Source: Draconibacterium sp.
Lineage (GTDB): Bacteria > Bacteroidota > Bacteroidia > Bacteroidales > Prolixibacteraceae
Direction: 5' to 3'
Assembly: GCA_016705335.1 (NCBI GenBank)
Contig: JADIYN010000023.1
Span: 1 to 64,000 of the forward strand
Length of the DNA: 64,000 nt
Shown: positions 7,007 to 17,457 of the stretch, one piece after another
How positions within the stretch are numbered: position 1 is the stretch's first letter
Layout of the letters: the number at the start of each line of letters is the position of its first letter
Notes under the pieces: model-generated
Told to the model about the DNA's origin: nothing
Databases searched by the model: none
What the model saw: the letters and a program-made list of their open reading frames with translations, nothing else
Translations under genes and position numbers: made by a program

Positions 7007-10000
7007 ATGATTGAACAGGACAAATCCAAAGAACAACTCATTAATGAATTACAGGAATTGAGGCTCGCGCATAATTCCTTAAAAGCAACAATCGAAACTG
7101 AAATGCTTTCCCATAAAATTGCCGTAGAAGAATTGCAGGAAAGCGAAAAACGGTACAGAAATGTATTGCAGGATATTAAAACTGTTGCTGTGCAGGGATA
7201 TGCTCCTGATGGTACTGCTACCTATTGGAATAAAGGATCTGAATTGTTGTATGGTTATACTGATAAGGAAGCTTTAGACCGCAATATTCTCGATTTGATT
7301 ATTCCATCTGAAGCGAGGGATAATGTTAGCAGTGCAATAAAATCGATGGCGGAGTCGGGACAGACAGTTCCTTCATCAGAGCTATTGTTAAAACGAAAGG
7401 ATGGCTCCTTGGTTCCGGTATTTTCACATCATACAATAGTGCAAGTTGCCGGCCGGTCGCAGGAATTGTTCTGCATTGATATTGATCTTACAGAAAGAAA
7501 GCTGGCGGAAGACAAACTGAAAGAAAGAGAACAACTGTACCGCAACCTCTTCGACCAGGCGAACGAAGGACTCATATTGTTAACAATGGATGGGAAGATT
7601 GCGGAACTCAACAAGTCCTTTGCACAAATGCATGGCTACACGGTTGAGGAGATGAAAAACATGAATATTAAAGACCTTGACGTACTCAGACAAAACGCAT
7701 TTGTCTCACAAGATGCAGTGATGCAACGTATCAATAATGGTGAAGTAGTTCGTTTTGAGGTGGAGCATTATCATAAAAACGGACATAGCTTTTTTATGAA
7801 CGGTACCGCAAGTATAATAACTATTGCCGATCAGCAGTATTTTCTCGCATTCTATCAGGATATTACTGAACGCAAACAGACTGAAAATGAAATTTTAAAA
7901 TTAGTCAGCACTACCAGTCACTTATTGAAAAAGCCCCGGATGGAATAGTACTTATTGATGCTGACGGGAACTTTAAATATATAAGTCCTTCGGCGAAAAA
8001 AATGTTTGGATATAACCAAACAGATGAAATTTCGGGCAACCCTGCCAGATTTACTCATCCTGATGATTTACAAATGGTTTTGTCTGGATTGGAAAAAATA
8101 CTTAAAGACCCCGGCAACGTTGCAATTCTTGAATATCGCTTTATTGACAAAATTGGCCAGTGGCATTGGGTAGAAACTACGTTTAGTAATTTGCTGGCAA
8201 ATCCGAGTGTAGAATCCATCGTTTTAAATTTTCGGGATATTACCGAACGAAAACAAAATGAGGAAAAACTGGTTAAAAGCGAAGAACGCTACGCACTTGT
8301 AATTAAAGCAACAGAGCAGGGAATTTGGGATTGGAATGTTGAAACAGGCGAGGTTTTCTATTCAGAGCAATGGAAAAAACAAATTGGATATAATGATAAT
8401 GAGTTGAAAAACGAATTCAATACCTGGCTTGAACATATTCATCCAGATGAGAGGGAATACTGTTCGAATGCAATTAATTCGTATCTGCAACATCCGGTTG
8501 AACATTTTATCCTGGATTTCAGGTTTCGCCATAAGGATGGAACTTATAGGTGGATACACAACAATGCAGCTTCGTTAAAAAACAATGAAGGTAAAGTTAT
8601 TCGCCTGTTTGGCACACACACTGATATCACGGAGAGCAAACTTAACGAAGCTATATTTAAGGATATTATTGAAAAAAGCCCAATATCAATTCAGATACTG
8701 GATATGGAGGGCTATCCAATCCAGGTAAATTCGGCGCATACAAAACTTTTTGGCGTAAAACTTCCTTCTGAATATTCTGTATTAAAAGACCCTCTGTTAT
8801 TAAGTTTAGGGTTTGACAAATTATTTGACCGGATTAAAAGGGGCGAAGTTGTTTACTTCCCCGATTCATATTATAATGTTCGTAATATTAATCCGTCATT
8901 CCCTGATTTTCCGGTATGGGTTAAGGCTGTTGGTTTCACATTAAATGATATTAATGGAATTCCCAATAAAATGGTTTTAATGCACGATAACATTACGGAA
9001 CGTAAAAATGCCGAAGCATTGTTAAATGATATTATCGAGAACAATCCATTGTCAATTCAAATAGTTGATAAAGAAGGATATACTCTTAGAGGAAATCCGG
9101 CATTTATCAGGCTCTTTGGTTCTGTTCCTCCTCCTGAGTTTTCTATTTTTGATGATTTAAAAAGTAAAAGCATTGAATTGGAAGAATTAGTTTCCCAGGT
9201 TAAAAATGGCGGGATGGTTCATCTACCTGATGTCTATTTCAATCCACGTGATGCAGTTGCAGAAGCACCTGATAATCCACTTTGGATTCAGGCAATGATA
9301 TTCCCATTAAAAGACAGTACAGGCAAGCCCGAGCGTTTTGTTTTTATGCATGAAAACATTACTGAACGTAAAATTGCAGAGCAGGAACTGATTGAAGCCA
9401 AAGAAAAAGCCGAAAAAAGCGAAGAAAAATTCAAATTGCTTAACCGTTTAACTTCAGAAATGCTTTTGTTAAAGGATACTGAGAACCTTTATAAATTTAT
9501 AGCTGAAAATTTACAAAAACATTACCCAAATACAATAATCCTAAATAATTCTATTGATGAATCAACCAAACTATCAAGACTTGAAGCTTTTTCGGGATTG
9601 GACAACAGCCTTTTAAATAAGTTAATAGAGCTTATTGGATATAGTCCAGTCGGTAAATCGTACAAACTCACTGAAATTCATAATAATTATTTCAAATCGG
9701 GCGATTTTGTTGAATTTGAGGGTGGTTTGGCAAAGTTTTCAGCTTCTGACCTTCCTGCATTCATTGCAAAAGCCATTGAAAAAATAGTAGGATTGCATAA
9801 GATTTATACAATTGGAATAAATAAAGATGATGGATTATTAGCAACCATTCATTTTTTTACATTTAACAAACAAGTTATTACTGATGGTAACTTTATTGAA
9901 ATATTTGCAAAACAGGTAGGACTTGTATTACAGAAAAAAATAGATGAAAAAGCTTTAATAACTGCCAAAGAAAAAGCTGAAGAAAGCGACCGTCTGAAAT

Positions 10001-11118
10001 CTGCATTTCTGGCCAATATGAGCCACGAAATAAGAACACCCATGAATGGAATTTTGGGTTTTGCCGGTTTGCTGAAGGAACCTGAATTGTCTGGTGAACA
10101 ACAACAGAAATACATTCAGATTATTGAAAAAAGTGGTGCCCGCATGCTTAACATTATAAACGATATAATGAACATCTCCAAAATAGAATCAGGCATAATG
10201 GACATTCATCCTGCAGAAATGAATATAAACAATCAGCTGAAATTTGTTTACGAATCGTTAAAATTTGATGCCGATAATAAAAACCTTAATTTAAACTATA
10301 GTTGTGCAATGTCAGATACAGAAGCTTTTGTTAAAACTGATATTGAAAAGTTTCATGGGATTATATCCAACCTGGTTAAAAATGCTATAAAATATACCGA
10401 TAAAGGAACGATAGAATTTGGGTACAACAATAAAGGAGAAGAATTGGAATTTTATGTAAAAGATACCGGAATTGGAATTCCGCAAGTAAAGCATGAAGTC
10501 ATTTTTGAACGTTTTATTCAAGCTGATTTTACTGATAAAATGGCACGCCAGGGCGCAGGATTAGGTTTGGCTATTTCAAAAGCTTACGTGGAAATGCTGG
10601 GTGGTAAAATTTGGGTTGAAAGCGAAATGGGAATAGGTTCAACATTTTATTTCAGATTACCATACAACACCAACTCAAAGGAAAAAATCAATATTCAAAA
10701 TGATTTGACTGCTGATACTGCTAATAGTAAAATTAATCCCGAAGTTTCAGAACTGAAAGTATTGATTGTAGAGGATGATGAAAATTCAGGATTTTACCTG
10801 TCAACAATCCTGAAAAACATCAGTAGCAAAATATTTAATGTAACAACCGGTATTGAAGCTATAAAAATTTGCCAGAACAACCCTGACATAAATTTGATAT
10901 TGATGGATATTCAAATGCCTGAAATGAATGGGTATGAAGCTACCCAACAAATTAGGAAATTTAATAAAGAAGCGATCATAATTGCACAAACTGCTTTTGC
11001 AATGACTGGCGATAAAGAAAAGTCAATTGCAGCAGGCTGTAGTGATTATATATCAAAACCAATAAAAAAATATGAATTAGAATTATTAATTCAAAAACAC
11101 TTCAATAAGAATATTTAA
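7007..11118 (+). pseudogene. multi-PAS hybrid sensor histidine kinase, one frameshift
   Basis: About 1370 codons. Order of domains: N-terminal coiled coil; three PAS domains before and across the break; then PAS domains from about 8280, 8650 and 9020 on; a GAF-like region (about 9430-9930); HisKA with phospho-His in FLANMSHEIRTPMNG (about 10005); HATPase_c with the N-box NLVKNAIKYTDKG, DTGIGIP and GAGLGLAIS; and a C-terminal receiver with acceptor Asp in LILMDIQMPE and Lys in ISKPIKK. No transmembrane helix is visible, so it is probably a cytoplasmic sensor. The frame changes near 7901; adding one A restores SQHYQSLIEKAPDGIVLIDADG, a standard PAS start. No dedicated response regulator is adjacent. 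If the shift is real, the C-terminal part could still start at 8002. Confidence 0.85.
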
Positions 11119-11239
11119 GCTATCCAAAGCTTACCATAATCACTATTCACCTTTTTGGCGTTTGAATGAATTGTATAAAACTGACCAACAAAAACAGGAT
11201 ATTGACTGTTAAATAAAAAATCAAATTATATAAAACGGG

Positions 11240-11815
11240 ATGAAAAAGATTATTGTATCAATGCACACATCATTGGATGGTTATGTTGCCGGGCCAAAAG
11301 GAGAAATGAACTGGATTAAATTTGATGATGAATTATTTGATTTTGTTGGAAAAATGACAGACAAGGCCGACACAGCGCTTTATGGAAGAAAAACCTATGA
11401 AATGATGCACAACTATTGGCCAACCGCTGATCAGAAACCAAATGCAACTAAACATGACATTGAACATGCCCACTGGTATAAACAATCATTAAAGGTTGTT
11501 ATCTCAACTACTTTAAATGAACCCGGACTTGACAAAACAAGAATTATAAGCAGCAATCCTGCCGAAAACATAGAAAGTTTAAAGCAGGAAAACGGAACAA
11601 ATATTATGATTTTTGGCAGTGCATCTGTAACACATTTATTGTTCAGCGAAGGTTTAATTGATGAACTTTGGCTTTTTGTAAATCCGGTTGTTTTAGGTCA
11701 GGGTATCCCTCTTTTCAAAGGAATTAATCACACAGTTAACTTAATTTTTGCCGAAAGCAAAGAATTTTCATGTGGAGTAATTGGCCTTCATTATCTGAAA
11801 AAACAGGAGAATTAA
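11240..11815 (+). CDS. dihydrofolate reductase family protein (RibD C-terminal type)
   Basis: A 191-residue single-domain protein with the RibD_C/DHFR-like fold: an N-terminal strand and SLDGYVAGPKGEMNWI, ALYGRKTYEMMHNYW (the GRxTYE motif that binds NADPH), a central VVISTTLNEPG strand, and the C-terminal FGSASVTHLLFSEGLIDELWLFVNPVVLGQGIPLF, whose VLGxGxxLF motif is diagnostic. Members are small NAD(P)H-dependent reductases of unknown substrate, not the folate enzyme FolA. The length is normal. DUF4256 follows after 23 bp and is probably co-transcribed. Confidence 0.85.
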   Translation: MKKIIVSMHTSLDGYVAGPKGEMNWIKFDDELFDFVGKMTDKADTALYGRKTYEMMHNYWPTADQKPNATKHDIEHAHWYKQSLKVVISTTLNEPGLDKTRIISSNPAENIESLKQENGTNIMIFGSASVTHLLFSEGLIDELWLFVNPVVLGQGIPLFKGINHTVNLIFAESKEFSCGVIGLHYLKKQEN

Positions 11816-11838
11816 AACAAATAAAAATACATTTTAAA

Positions 11839-12414
11839 ATGGCAAATAATAAAGAATTAACCCGTGAACAACGCGATGAACTGATAAAAATATTAAAGAC
11901 ACGTTTTGAGAAAAACATGGCCCGTCACAAAAATTTTGATTGGGCTAAAATTCAGGCGAAGCTGGAGTTAAACCCTGTAAAACTTTGGTCGCTATATGAA
12001 ATGGAAAATACTGGTGGAGAACCTGACGTAGTTGGGACCGATAAAAACACAGGCGAATTCATTTTTTACGATTGCAGCGCAGAAAGCCCCAAAGGCCGCA
12101 GAAGTATTTGCTACGACCGCGAAGCACTTGATTCGAGAAAAGAGTTTAAACCAAAAAACAGCGCAGTTGATATGGCCAATGAAATGGGAATTGAAATTTT
12201 ATCGGAAGAACAATACCGTGAGTTACAGTCGCTGCAGGTGTCCGGTGGAAAATTCGATACAAAAACTTCGAGCTGGATAAAAACACCCGATGAAATCAGA
12301 AGACTTGGTGGCGCTTTGTTTTGTGATTTTCGCTACAACAATGTTTTTGTTTATCACAATGGCGCTGAATCTTATTATGCTGTCAGAGGATTTCGCGGCT
12401 CGCTCAAAGTATAA
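11839..12414 (+). CDS. DUF4256 domain protein
   Basis: The frame is open upstream into the reductase gene, but ATG at 11839 is preferred: it leaves no overlap and begins MANNKELTREQRDELIKILKTRF, the usual family start. The 191 residues contain YEMENTGGEPDVVGTDKNTGEFIFYDCSAESPKGRRSICYD in pieces typical of DUF4256, plus a basic, aromatic C-terminus. Function is unknown; the family is soluble and single-domain. It probably forms a two-gene unit with the DHFR-like reductase. Confidence 0.8.
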   Translation: MANNKELTREQRDELIKILKTRFEKNMARHKNFDWAKIQAKLELNPVKLWSLYEMENTGGEPDVVGTDKNTGEFIFYDCSAESPKGRRSICYDREALDSRKEFKPKNSAVDMANEMGIEILSEEQYRELQSLQVSGGKFDTKTSSWIKTPDEIRRLGGALFCDFRYNNVFVYHNGAESYYAVRGFRGSLKV

Positions 12415-12524
12415 ACCCAGTACCGATTTGTCGGGGAATTTGGTAAAATAAACTTGAAAAGATCACGGCAGAAATCACCGTTAGAGTTGTTTGCAATATA
12501 TTTCAACTGCAAAAATGTATCTGA

Positions 12525-12950
12525 TTATGCTATTGAAAGATGGTCACGGTTTCCTTTTTCAGGAATAATCTGAATATCCTGTGGTTTTGTTGAAAGCTGG
12601 GTTTTGGCTTTTTTGTTCAGTAGTGAAAAAGCCTCGGCAAGCGAATTAATTTCCCTGTTAACCTTTAAAATCTTAAACTTTGGATTTTGTTTGTCAACCT
12701 GTTCAGGATAAACTGGCTTTTTTGAATCCAAATTGCCGTGCAATATCAGTTTTTCTTCGGTGTAGTTGTATGAAAATTCAAGGTGTTCTGCTGTAACAAA
12801 CTCTATTCCGGAACGTTGGTATTTAATCTCATACAAACGTGCGAAAAGTATATAAACTCTGCCATCGGGCAAACCATAAAACTGGGCAGGAAAGTTCGTG
12901 GGTAAATAGGTAATATGTGATTTGTGGATTAATTTGGCAAAATTTTCCAT
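12525..12950 (-). CDS. unknown protein at the 3' end of the polymerase operon
   Basis: A 141-residue product if started at ATG 12950 (MENFAKLIHKSHITYLP). An alternative ATG at 13034 overlaps the dnaE2 stop in an ATGA arrangement and would add 28 residues, mostly hydrophobic. I recognise no family. Visible features are a beta-rich first half (FYGLPDGRVYILFARLYEIKYQ, HLEFSYNYTEEKLILHG) and a basic, helical C-terminal part. Its position, in line with and possibly translationally coupled to dnaE2 and downstream of dinB, suggests a role linked to those polymerases, but that is inference from location only. The last segment could also be a simple hitch-hiker. Confidence 0.55.
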   Translation of the reverse strand: MENFAKLIHKSHITYLPTNFPAQFYGLPDGRVYILFARLYEIKYQRSGIEFVTAEHLEFSYNYTEEKLILHGNLDSKKPVYPEQVDKQNPKFKILKVNREINSLAEAFSLLNKKAKTQLSTKPQDIQIIPEKGNRDHLSIA

Positions 12951-13030
12951 AAAATCCTGGTTTATTTTTATTTCTACAAGAATTGTAAAAGTAAACAAAA
13001 AAAAGTTATTAACAATACCCTGTTTGTTGT

Positions 13031-15877
13031 TCATAACAATTCGTCCAGATTTCTGTATTTCAGCCGTTTCATCCAATTGGTTTCGATACTGAAAAATCCA
13101 TATTCTTCAACTACTTTACCGTGAATTAAATAACAGCCTGGCCCTGTAAAAGGGTTACGGTTGCCGGCATCGGGAAAATGAATCGTGTCGAGCCACTCCC
13201 CTTCCATATCAAGCCAGGTTCCGAAATACATGATTTTTCCATTACTTGTGCGCGTTGGTTTGCGATGCACCAAATAACCAACTATTTCAACGTTTTTCCA
13301 ACTATACTTTTCAATTGCGATGATTTCAGACTTGAAGGCAAAGCTGATTCAAGCATTTCAAAGGGCGAACGAATTGGGAAACCGAGCAATTCAATTTCAT
13401 CCAAAGTGTCTTCCAATTCATGTTTCCACAATTCAGGCAGATTGAATTCCTTAGTTTTTGTTTCGAAGAGTGTTTTTTCAGGAACAGTTTTTTTCGAGTG
13501 CCCCAATAAATAATGGGCATCCCAAAGTAATTCCTTTTTACTTTTTCCTGTAAAACGAAATGCATTTGCCCTGATCAGGATAATAAGTTGCTCCAGTGAA
13601 ATTTGCACCCGTTTCACAAAATCGTTTAAACTTTTGAATTTGCCGTTTAATTCTCGTTCAGCAAGTAAATTTTGTGCAACTGTATATTCAAGTTCATGAA
13701 TTATATAAAACCCAATATGGATAATTACCGATTGGATTGAATTCATCCACTGACTTTTGTTTACACACGGGAGCTCAATTTTTGCACCGTGCATTTTTGC
13801 TTCATGAAAATAGAGTTCAGGCGAATAAAAACCTCCCCCATTATTCAAAGTGGCAACCATATATTCCAATGGATAATAGGCTTTTAAATAAAGTGCCTGA
13901 AAACTTTCAACGGCATAACTTGCCGAGTGGCCTTTTGAAAACGCATAATTGGCAAAGCTTTCAATCTGTGTCCATATTTCCGAAATGGTATTTTCGATCG
14001 GCTTCGCTTAAAGTGAGCCCTGCAAAATAATGTGCTACTTTTATTACATCTTCCTGATAAACCATCACACCAAATGTTTCTTCAAGTATTTTGTAAAGTT
14101 CGGGTAAATCATTCCGTGCTTTTTCCCGCCGTTTTTCGTCCTGAAAACGGAGAATATATTCGCGCATCATTCCACTTTTGGCAACTCCCGGACGAATAAT
14201 TGAACTGGCTGCAACCAATCTTTTATAATCTTCGGCTTTAAGTTTTGTCAACAACATTCGCATGGCTGGCGATTCAACGTAAAAACAGGCAATTGCCTTT
14301 CCGTTTTTTAACAGACTTTTAACCATCGGTTCTTCTTTGACAACATTGATATTATCAATATCGATCTTTTCATTCCGGTTAGTTTTAATGATTTCAAGTG
14401 CATCTTTTATTTTTCCCAAACCGCGTTGACTCAAAATATCGAATTTGTATAACCCGATATCTTCTGCAACGTGCATATCAAAATGGGTTGTCGGGAATCC
14501 TTTTGGCAAAATGTGTGTTGCCGAATAATAGTTTATCGGCTTCTCCGAAATTAAAATTCCACTTGCATGAATACTAAGGTGGCTGGGCATTCCGGAAATT
14601 AATTTGCTGTATTGCATCACCAGTTTTCCATACTGATCGTTTTCCTGAAGTATCGGATTTTTTTGTAAACGTGTAATTTCGTCGGCAGGCAACCCAAATA
14701 CTTTACCAATTTCGCGAAGCGCCGATTTATGGTCGAAAGTGATATACGATCCCAGCAAAGCAGTTTTATCCCAACCATATTTTTTGAAAATATAATCGGT
14801 AATATCATCACGGTCGGTCCATGAGAAATCGATATCAAAATCGGGTGGATTAGAACGAAAGGGATTAATAAATCTTTCGAAATAAAGGTCGAGTTCAATA
14901 GGGTCTACATTTGTAATCCGCAAAAGATATGCTACCATACTATTTGCGCCACTTCCGCGGCCAACATACGGATAACCCTTGCTGTGCGCGTAGTTTACAA
15001 TATCCCAGTTGATTAAAAAATAAGAACTAAACCCTAATTCGTCAATCATTTTCAGCTCCTTTTCCATCCGTACCACAACTTCTTTTGATGGTTTCCCAAA
15101 CCTGTATTTCAATCCCTTTTTACATTCCTGCCGCAGTAATTTTATATCCTCTTCATGTGATTTCAAAAAGCATTTTTTGCTTTTATTGGTGCGGTATTCA
15201 AATTCAACAGAACATTCAGCAAGTATATTTTTTGTATTCTGAATTATTTCAGGATATTCTTTGAAAGCTTTTTTTAATTCCATTTCCGGAATAATTATTT
15301 CCGATGCCGAAGTTTGTTCTGAAAGCGGTAACCGGCTCAACAAAACGTTATTATCCATAGCCCGCAAAAGCCTGTGAATATTGTAATCACGCTTATTCCG
15401 GAAAGTTGCCGGCTGAAGTATTACAAGTTTATTTAATTGTTTTCGCCAATCGGAAAAAGGAAGTTTTATCAATTCAGATAATTTTATCCCTATAAACTCA
15501 TTGTCTTTTAACTGACTGTATTTTCTATTTTTAAACGGATAAATAACAAATGTATCATGCAATTCAGGGGCAACATTTTCAAATTGGATTTTATTATACT
15601 GACAGGTAGTTAGATGTTCATTCAGCGCCCTGAAACCTTCCATATTTTTTGCCAGCCCGATATATTTCTGATCAATCCCGTTTCTGAAATCAATTCCCAA
15701 AACCGGTTTTATGTTGAATTGTTCAGCTAAACGCACAAAATCGATACTCGCTGAAGTATTGTTTATATCAGTGAGTGCCACATTTGTAAATCCCTTTGCA
15801 GACAACTCTTCTAAAAGATTTTCAGGCGAAATAGTTCCGTATTTTAAACTAAACCAGGAATGACAATTTATTAACAT
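13031..15877 (-). pseudogene. dnaE2: error-prone DNA polymerase III alpha subunit (DnaE2/ImuC type), broken
   Basis: Start ATG 15877. N-terminal PHP domain (NCHSWFSLKYGTIS onward), then the polymerase palm with PYVGRGSGANSMVAYLL, NPPDFDIDFSWTDRDD containing catalytic Asp pair, and HLSIHASGILIS. After FAGLTLSEAD (about 14000) the frame shifts. In the new frame the protein resumes at ENTISEIWTQIESFANYAFSKGHSASYAVESFQ. Family members have about 30 residues (including an LRRxMSGK motif) between those points, so a segment seems to be missing. A second frame change near 13335 leads into a C-terminal OB-type domain (VEIVGYLVHRKPTRTSNG, MYFGTWLDMEGEWLDTIHFPD) ending at 13031. DnaE2 replaces the bulk replicase for lesion bypass in mutasomes. 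As written, the gene cannot encode a working polymerase. Confidence 0.8.
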
Positions 15878-15961
15878 GACTCAACTTTTAATCCGTAAAT
15901 GCGATAATGCTTCGAAGCTTGAATTTTAAAAATGATAATTTGTAAAACGCGACATTGTTGA

Positions 15962-16001
15962 ATTGTAATAATGTAATATTCTGTTATTGTAAAAATGTAA
16001 T
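15962..16001. repeat. two 16-bp direct repeats upstream of dnaE2
   Basis: ATTGTAATAATGTAAT (15962-15977) and ATTGTAAAAATGTAAT (15986-16001) differ at one base and lie 24 bp apart start to start, in the 185-bp gap between dinB and dnaE2. Each also has a partial inverted character (ATTG/TAAT). They could be regulator sites or simply AT-rich sequence. Confidence 0.45.
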
Positions 16002-16062
16002 TAGTATGTTTTCTTCAATCTAACATTTATTATATTATTCATTCTCTCAATCATTTATTCAT

Positions 16063-17277
16063 TCACGCATTCCTATGCGCCGGAATCACAGGCGGCTGCC
16101 CGTTAAACGGATTTGTCATACTGCCAATACTTTTTACTCCCATTGTTACAGCCCGTTTTACCGCCTGATCGCCAAACCTGTTCCGAATAATATCCATTGA
16201 CTGGTAGAGTTTTATCAGTTTCTCTGAATCTTCGAAAAGCCGCATTTGGTAGCTACCGCCAACCAAATGACTAAACCTGACACCAATTAATCGTATAAGA
16301 ATCCTTCGCTTGTAAAGCTGATCGAATAAATCGAGGGTGGTTTTTATTAACGTGTGGTCGAGCGAAGTGTAAGGAATTATTCGCTGTTTGCTGTAAGTTT
16401 GAAAATCGGAATACCTGATTTTAATTGAAACACAAGCTGTTAATTTATTGCCGCTGCGAAGTTGGTATGACAGGTTTTCGGCCATTGAAGTGAGGATACT
16501 CTTCATTTTTAAAACATCAGTTGAATCCTTTTCAAATGTACGTTCCATTGAAATTGATTTTCGTTCATTCCAGGCAACAACAGGTGCATTATCGATACCC
16601 TGTGCCTTTTTCCACAGCGAAATACCATTTTTCCCCATCACACTTTCCATCAGTTCAACCGGCATTTCCTGAACGGTTTTCACCTTTTCAATTCCCATGC
16701 TCCGTAATAAATGATAAGTTTGAGTACCAACCATCGGGATTTTTTTAACTGAAAGCGGCGACAAGAAACTTTTTTCCTGACCATCGGGGATATTGATGAA
16801 ATTATTTGGTTTCGCCTCCGAAGTACCAACTTTTGAAACCGTTTTGTTGATAGAAAGCCCAAAAGAAATGGGTAACATGGTTTCCTTGATAATTTTTTCA
16901 CGTAGCTCTTTCGCCCATTGGTATGTTCCAAAGAATTTATCCATCCCAGTAACGTCAACATAAAATTCGTCGATTGAAGATTTTTCAAAAAGCGGCGATT
17001 GCTCTTTGATAATATCTGTTACCATATCCGAAAACTTTGAGTAAACACTGCTGTTGCCACGAATTACAACTGCATCGGGACATAAAACCTTTGCCATTTT
17101 CATTGGCATTCCGGAATGGACACCATATTGCCGGGTTTCGTAACTGCATGATGCAACCACTCCCCTGTCTCCGGTACCGCCAATAAGTACCGGAAGTTGC
17201 TTTAACCTCCTGTCCAGCAGCCTTTCGCACGAAACAAAAAAGGTATCCAAATCAAGATGTACAATGTGTCGGTTCAT
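16063..17277 (-). CDS. dinB: Y-family DNA polymerase (Pol IV/DinB type)
   Basis: A 404-residue translesion polymerase. The catalytic carboxylates are visible: Asp9 in HLDLDTFF, and Asp103-Glu104 in SIDEFYVD. The YETRQYGVHSGMPMKMA finger segment and the LPISFGLSINKTVSKVGTS palm segment follow, then helix-hairpin-helix and little-finger regions (SISMERTF). A QMRLF motif near residue 350 resembles a beta-clamp binding peptide. It is intact. The ATG at 17277 lies 6 bp from a perfect inverted repeat shared with the divergent repressor gene. Downstream in the same direction are dnaE2 and the unknown gene, as in ImuB/DnaE2-like mutasome operons; the protein is closer to Pol IV than to inactive ImuB because the acidic residues are present. 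Confidence 0.9.
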   Translation of the reverse strand: MNRHIVHLDLDTFFVSCERLLDRRLKQLPVLIGGTGDRGVVASCSYETRQYGVHSGMPMKMAKVLCPDAVVIRGNSSVYSKFSDMVTDIIKEQSPLFEKSSIDEFYVDVTGMDKFFGTYQWAKELREKIIKETMLPISFGLSINKTVSKVGTSEAKPNNFINIPDGQEKSFLSPLSVKKIPMVGTQTYHLLRSMGIEKVKTVQEMPVELMESVMGKNGISLWKKAQGIDNAPVVAWNERKSISMERTFEKDSTDVLKMKSILTSMAENLSYQLRSGNKLTACVSIKIRYSDFQTYSKQRIIPYTSLDHTLIKTTLDLFDQLYKRRILIRLIGVRFSHLVGGSYQMRLFEDSEKLIKLYQSMDIIRNRFGDQAVKRAVTMGVKSIGSMTNPFNGQPPVIPAHRNA

Positions 17278-17283
17278 GTTTAC

Positions 17284-17321
17284 GACTATATTATCGTCAG
17301 TTATTTGTTGATAATATAGTC
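17284..17321. promoter_or_regulatory. operator: perfect 12-bp inverted repeat between dinB and repressor
   Basis: GACTATATTATC (17284-17295) and GATAATATAGTC (17310-17321) are exact reverse complements separated by 14 bp. The site lies directly before the dinB start codon and overlaps the probable -33 region of the divergent repressor gene. That position fits a site bound by the neighbouring XRE-S24 repressor to control both directions; binding itself is inference. Confidence 0.75.
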
Positions 17322-17338
17322 AAATTGTATTATATTTG
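17308..17338 (+). promoter_or_regulatory. putative Bacteroidota promoter of the XRE-S24 repressor gene
   Basis: TTG at 17308-17310 and TATATTTG at 17331-17338 match the Bacteroidota -33 TTTG and -7 TAnnTTTG elements with a 20-bp spacer. The -33 part is adjacent to and partly inside the right arm of the inverted repeat, so occupancy would block transcription. The leader to the ATG at 17458 is about 110 nt. Confidence 0.55.
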
Positions 17339-17361
17339 GAAAAAAAGAAATAAAAAGAAAA

Positions 17362-17439
17362 CGGGAAGACGAAGTCAGAAGACGGAAGAAAGAAATTAAC
17401 AGCTCTTTTTCAAACTTCCGACTTCGGACTCCCGGCTTC
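17362..17439 (+). promoter_or_regulatory. imperfect stem-loop in the repressor leader
   Basis: GACGGAAG (17381-17388) pairs with CTTCCGAC (17415-17422), and GACGAAGTC (17368-17376) pairs with GACTTCGGAC (17420-17429) as alternative arms. The leader is thus able to fold just upstream of the ATG. No T-run follows. It may be a dispersed repeat or a leader structure. Confidence 0.3.
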
Positions 17440-17457
17440 AAACTAATTTTTTTAAAT

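Noticed and set aside
7901..7948. Programmed frameshift in the histidine kinase
   Set aside because: There is no slippery heptamer with downstream structure; the site is a plain one-base loss like the others.
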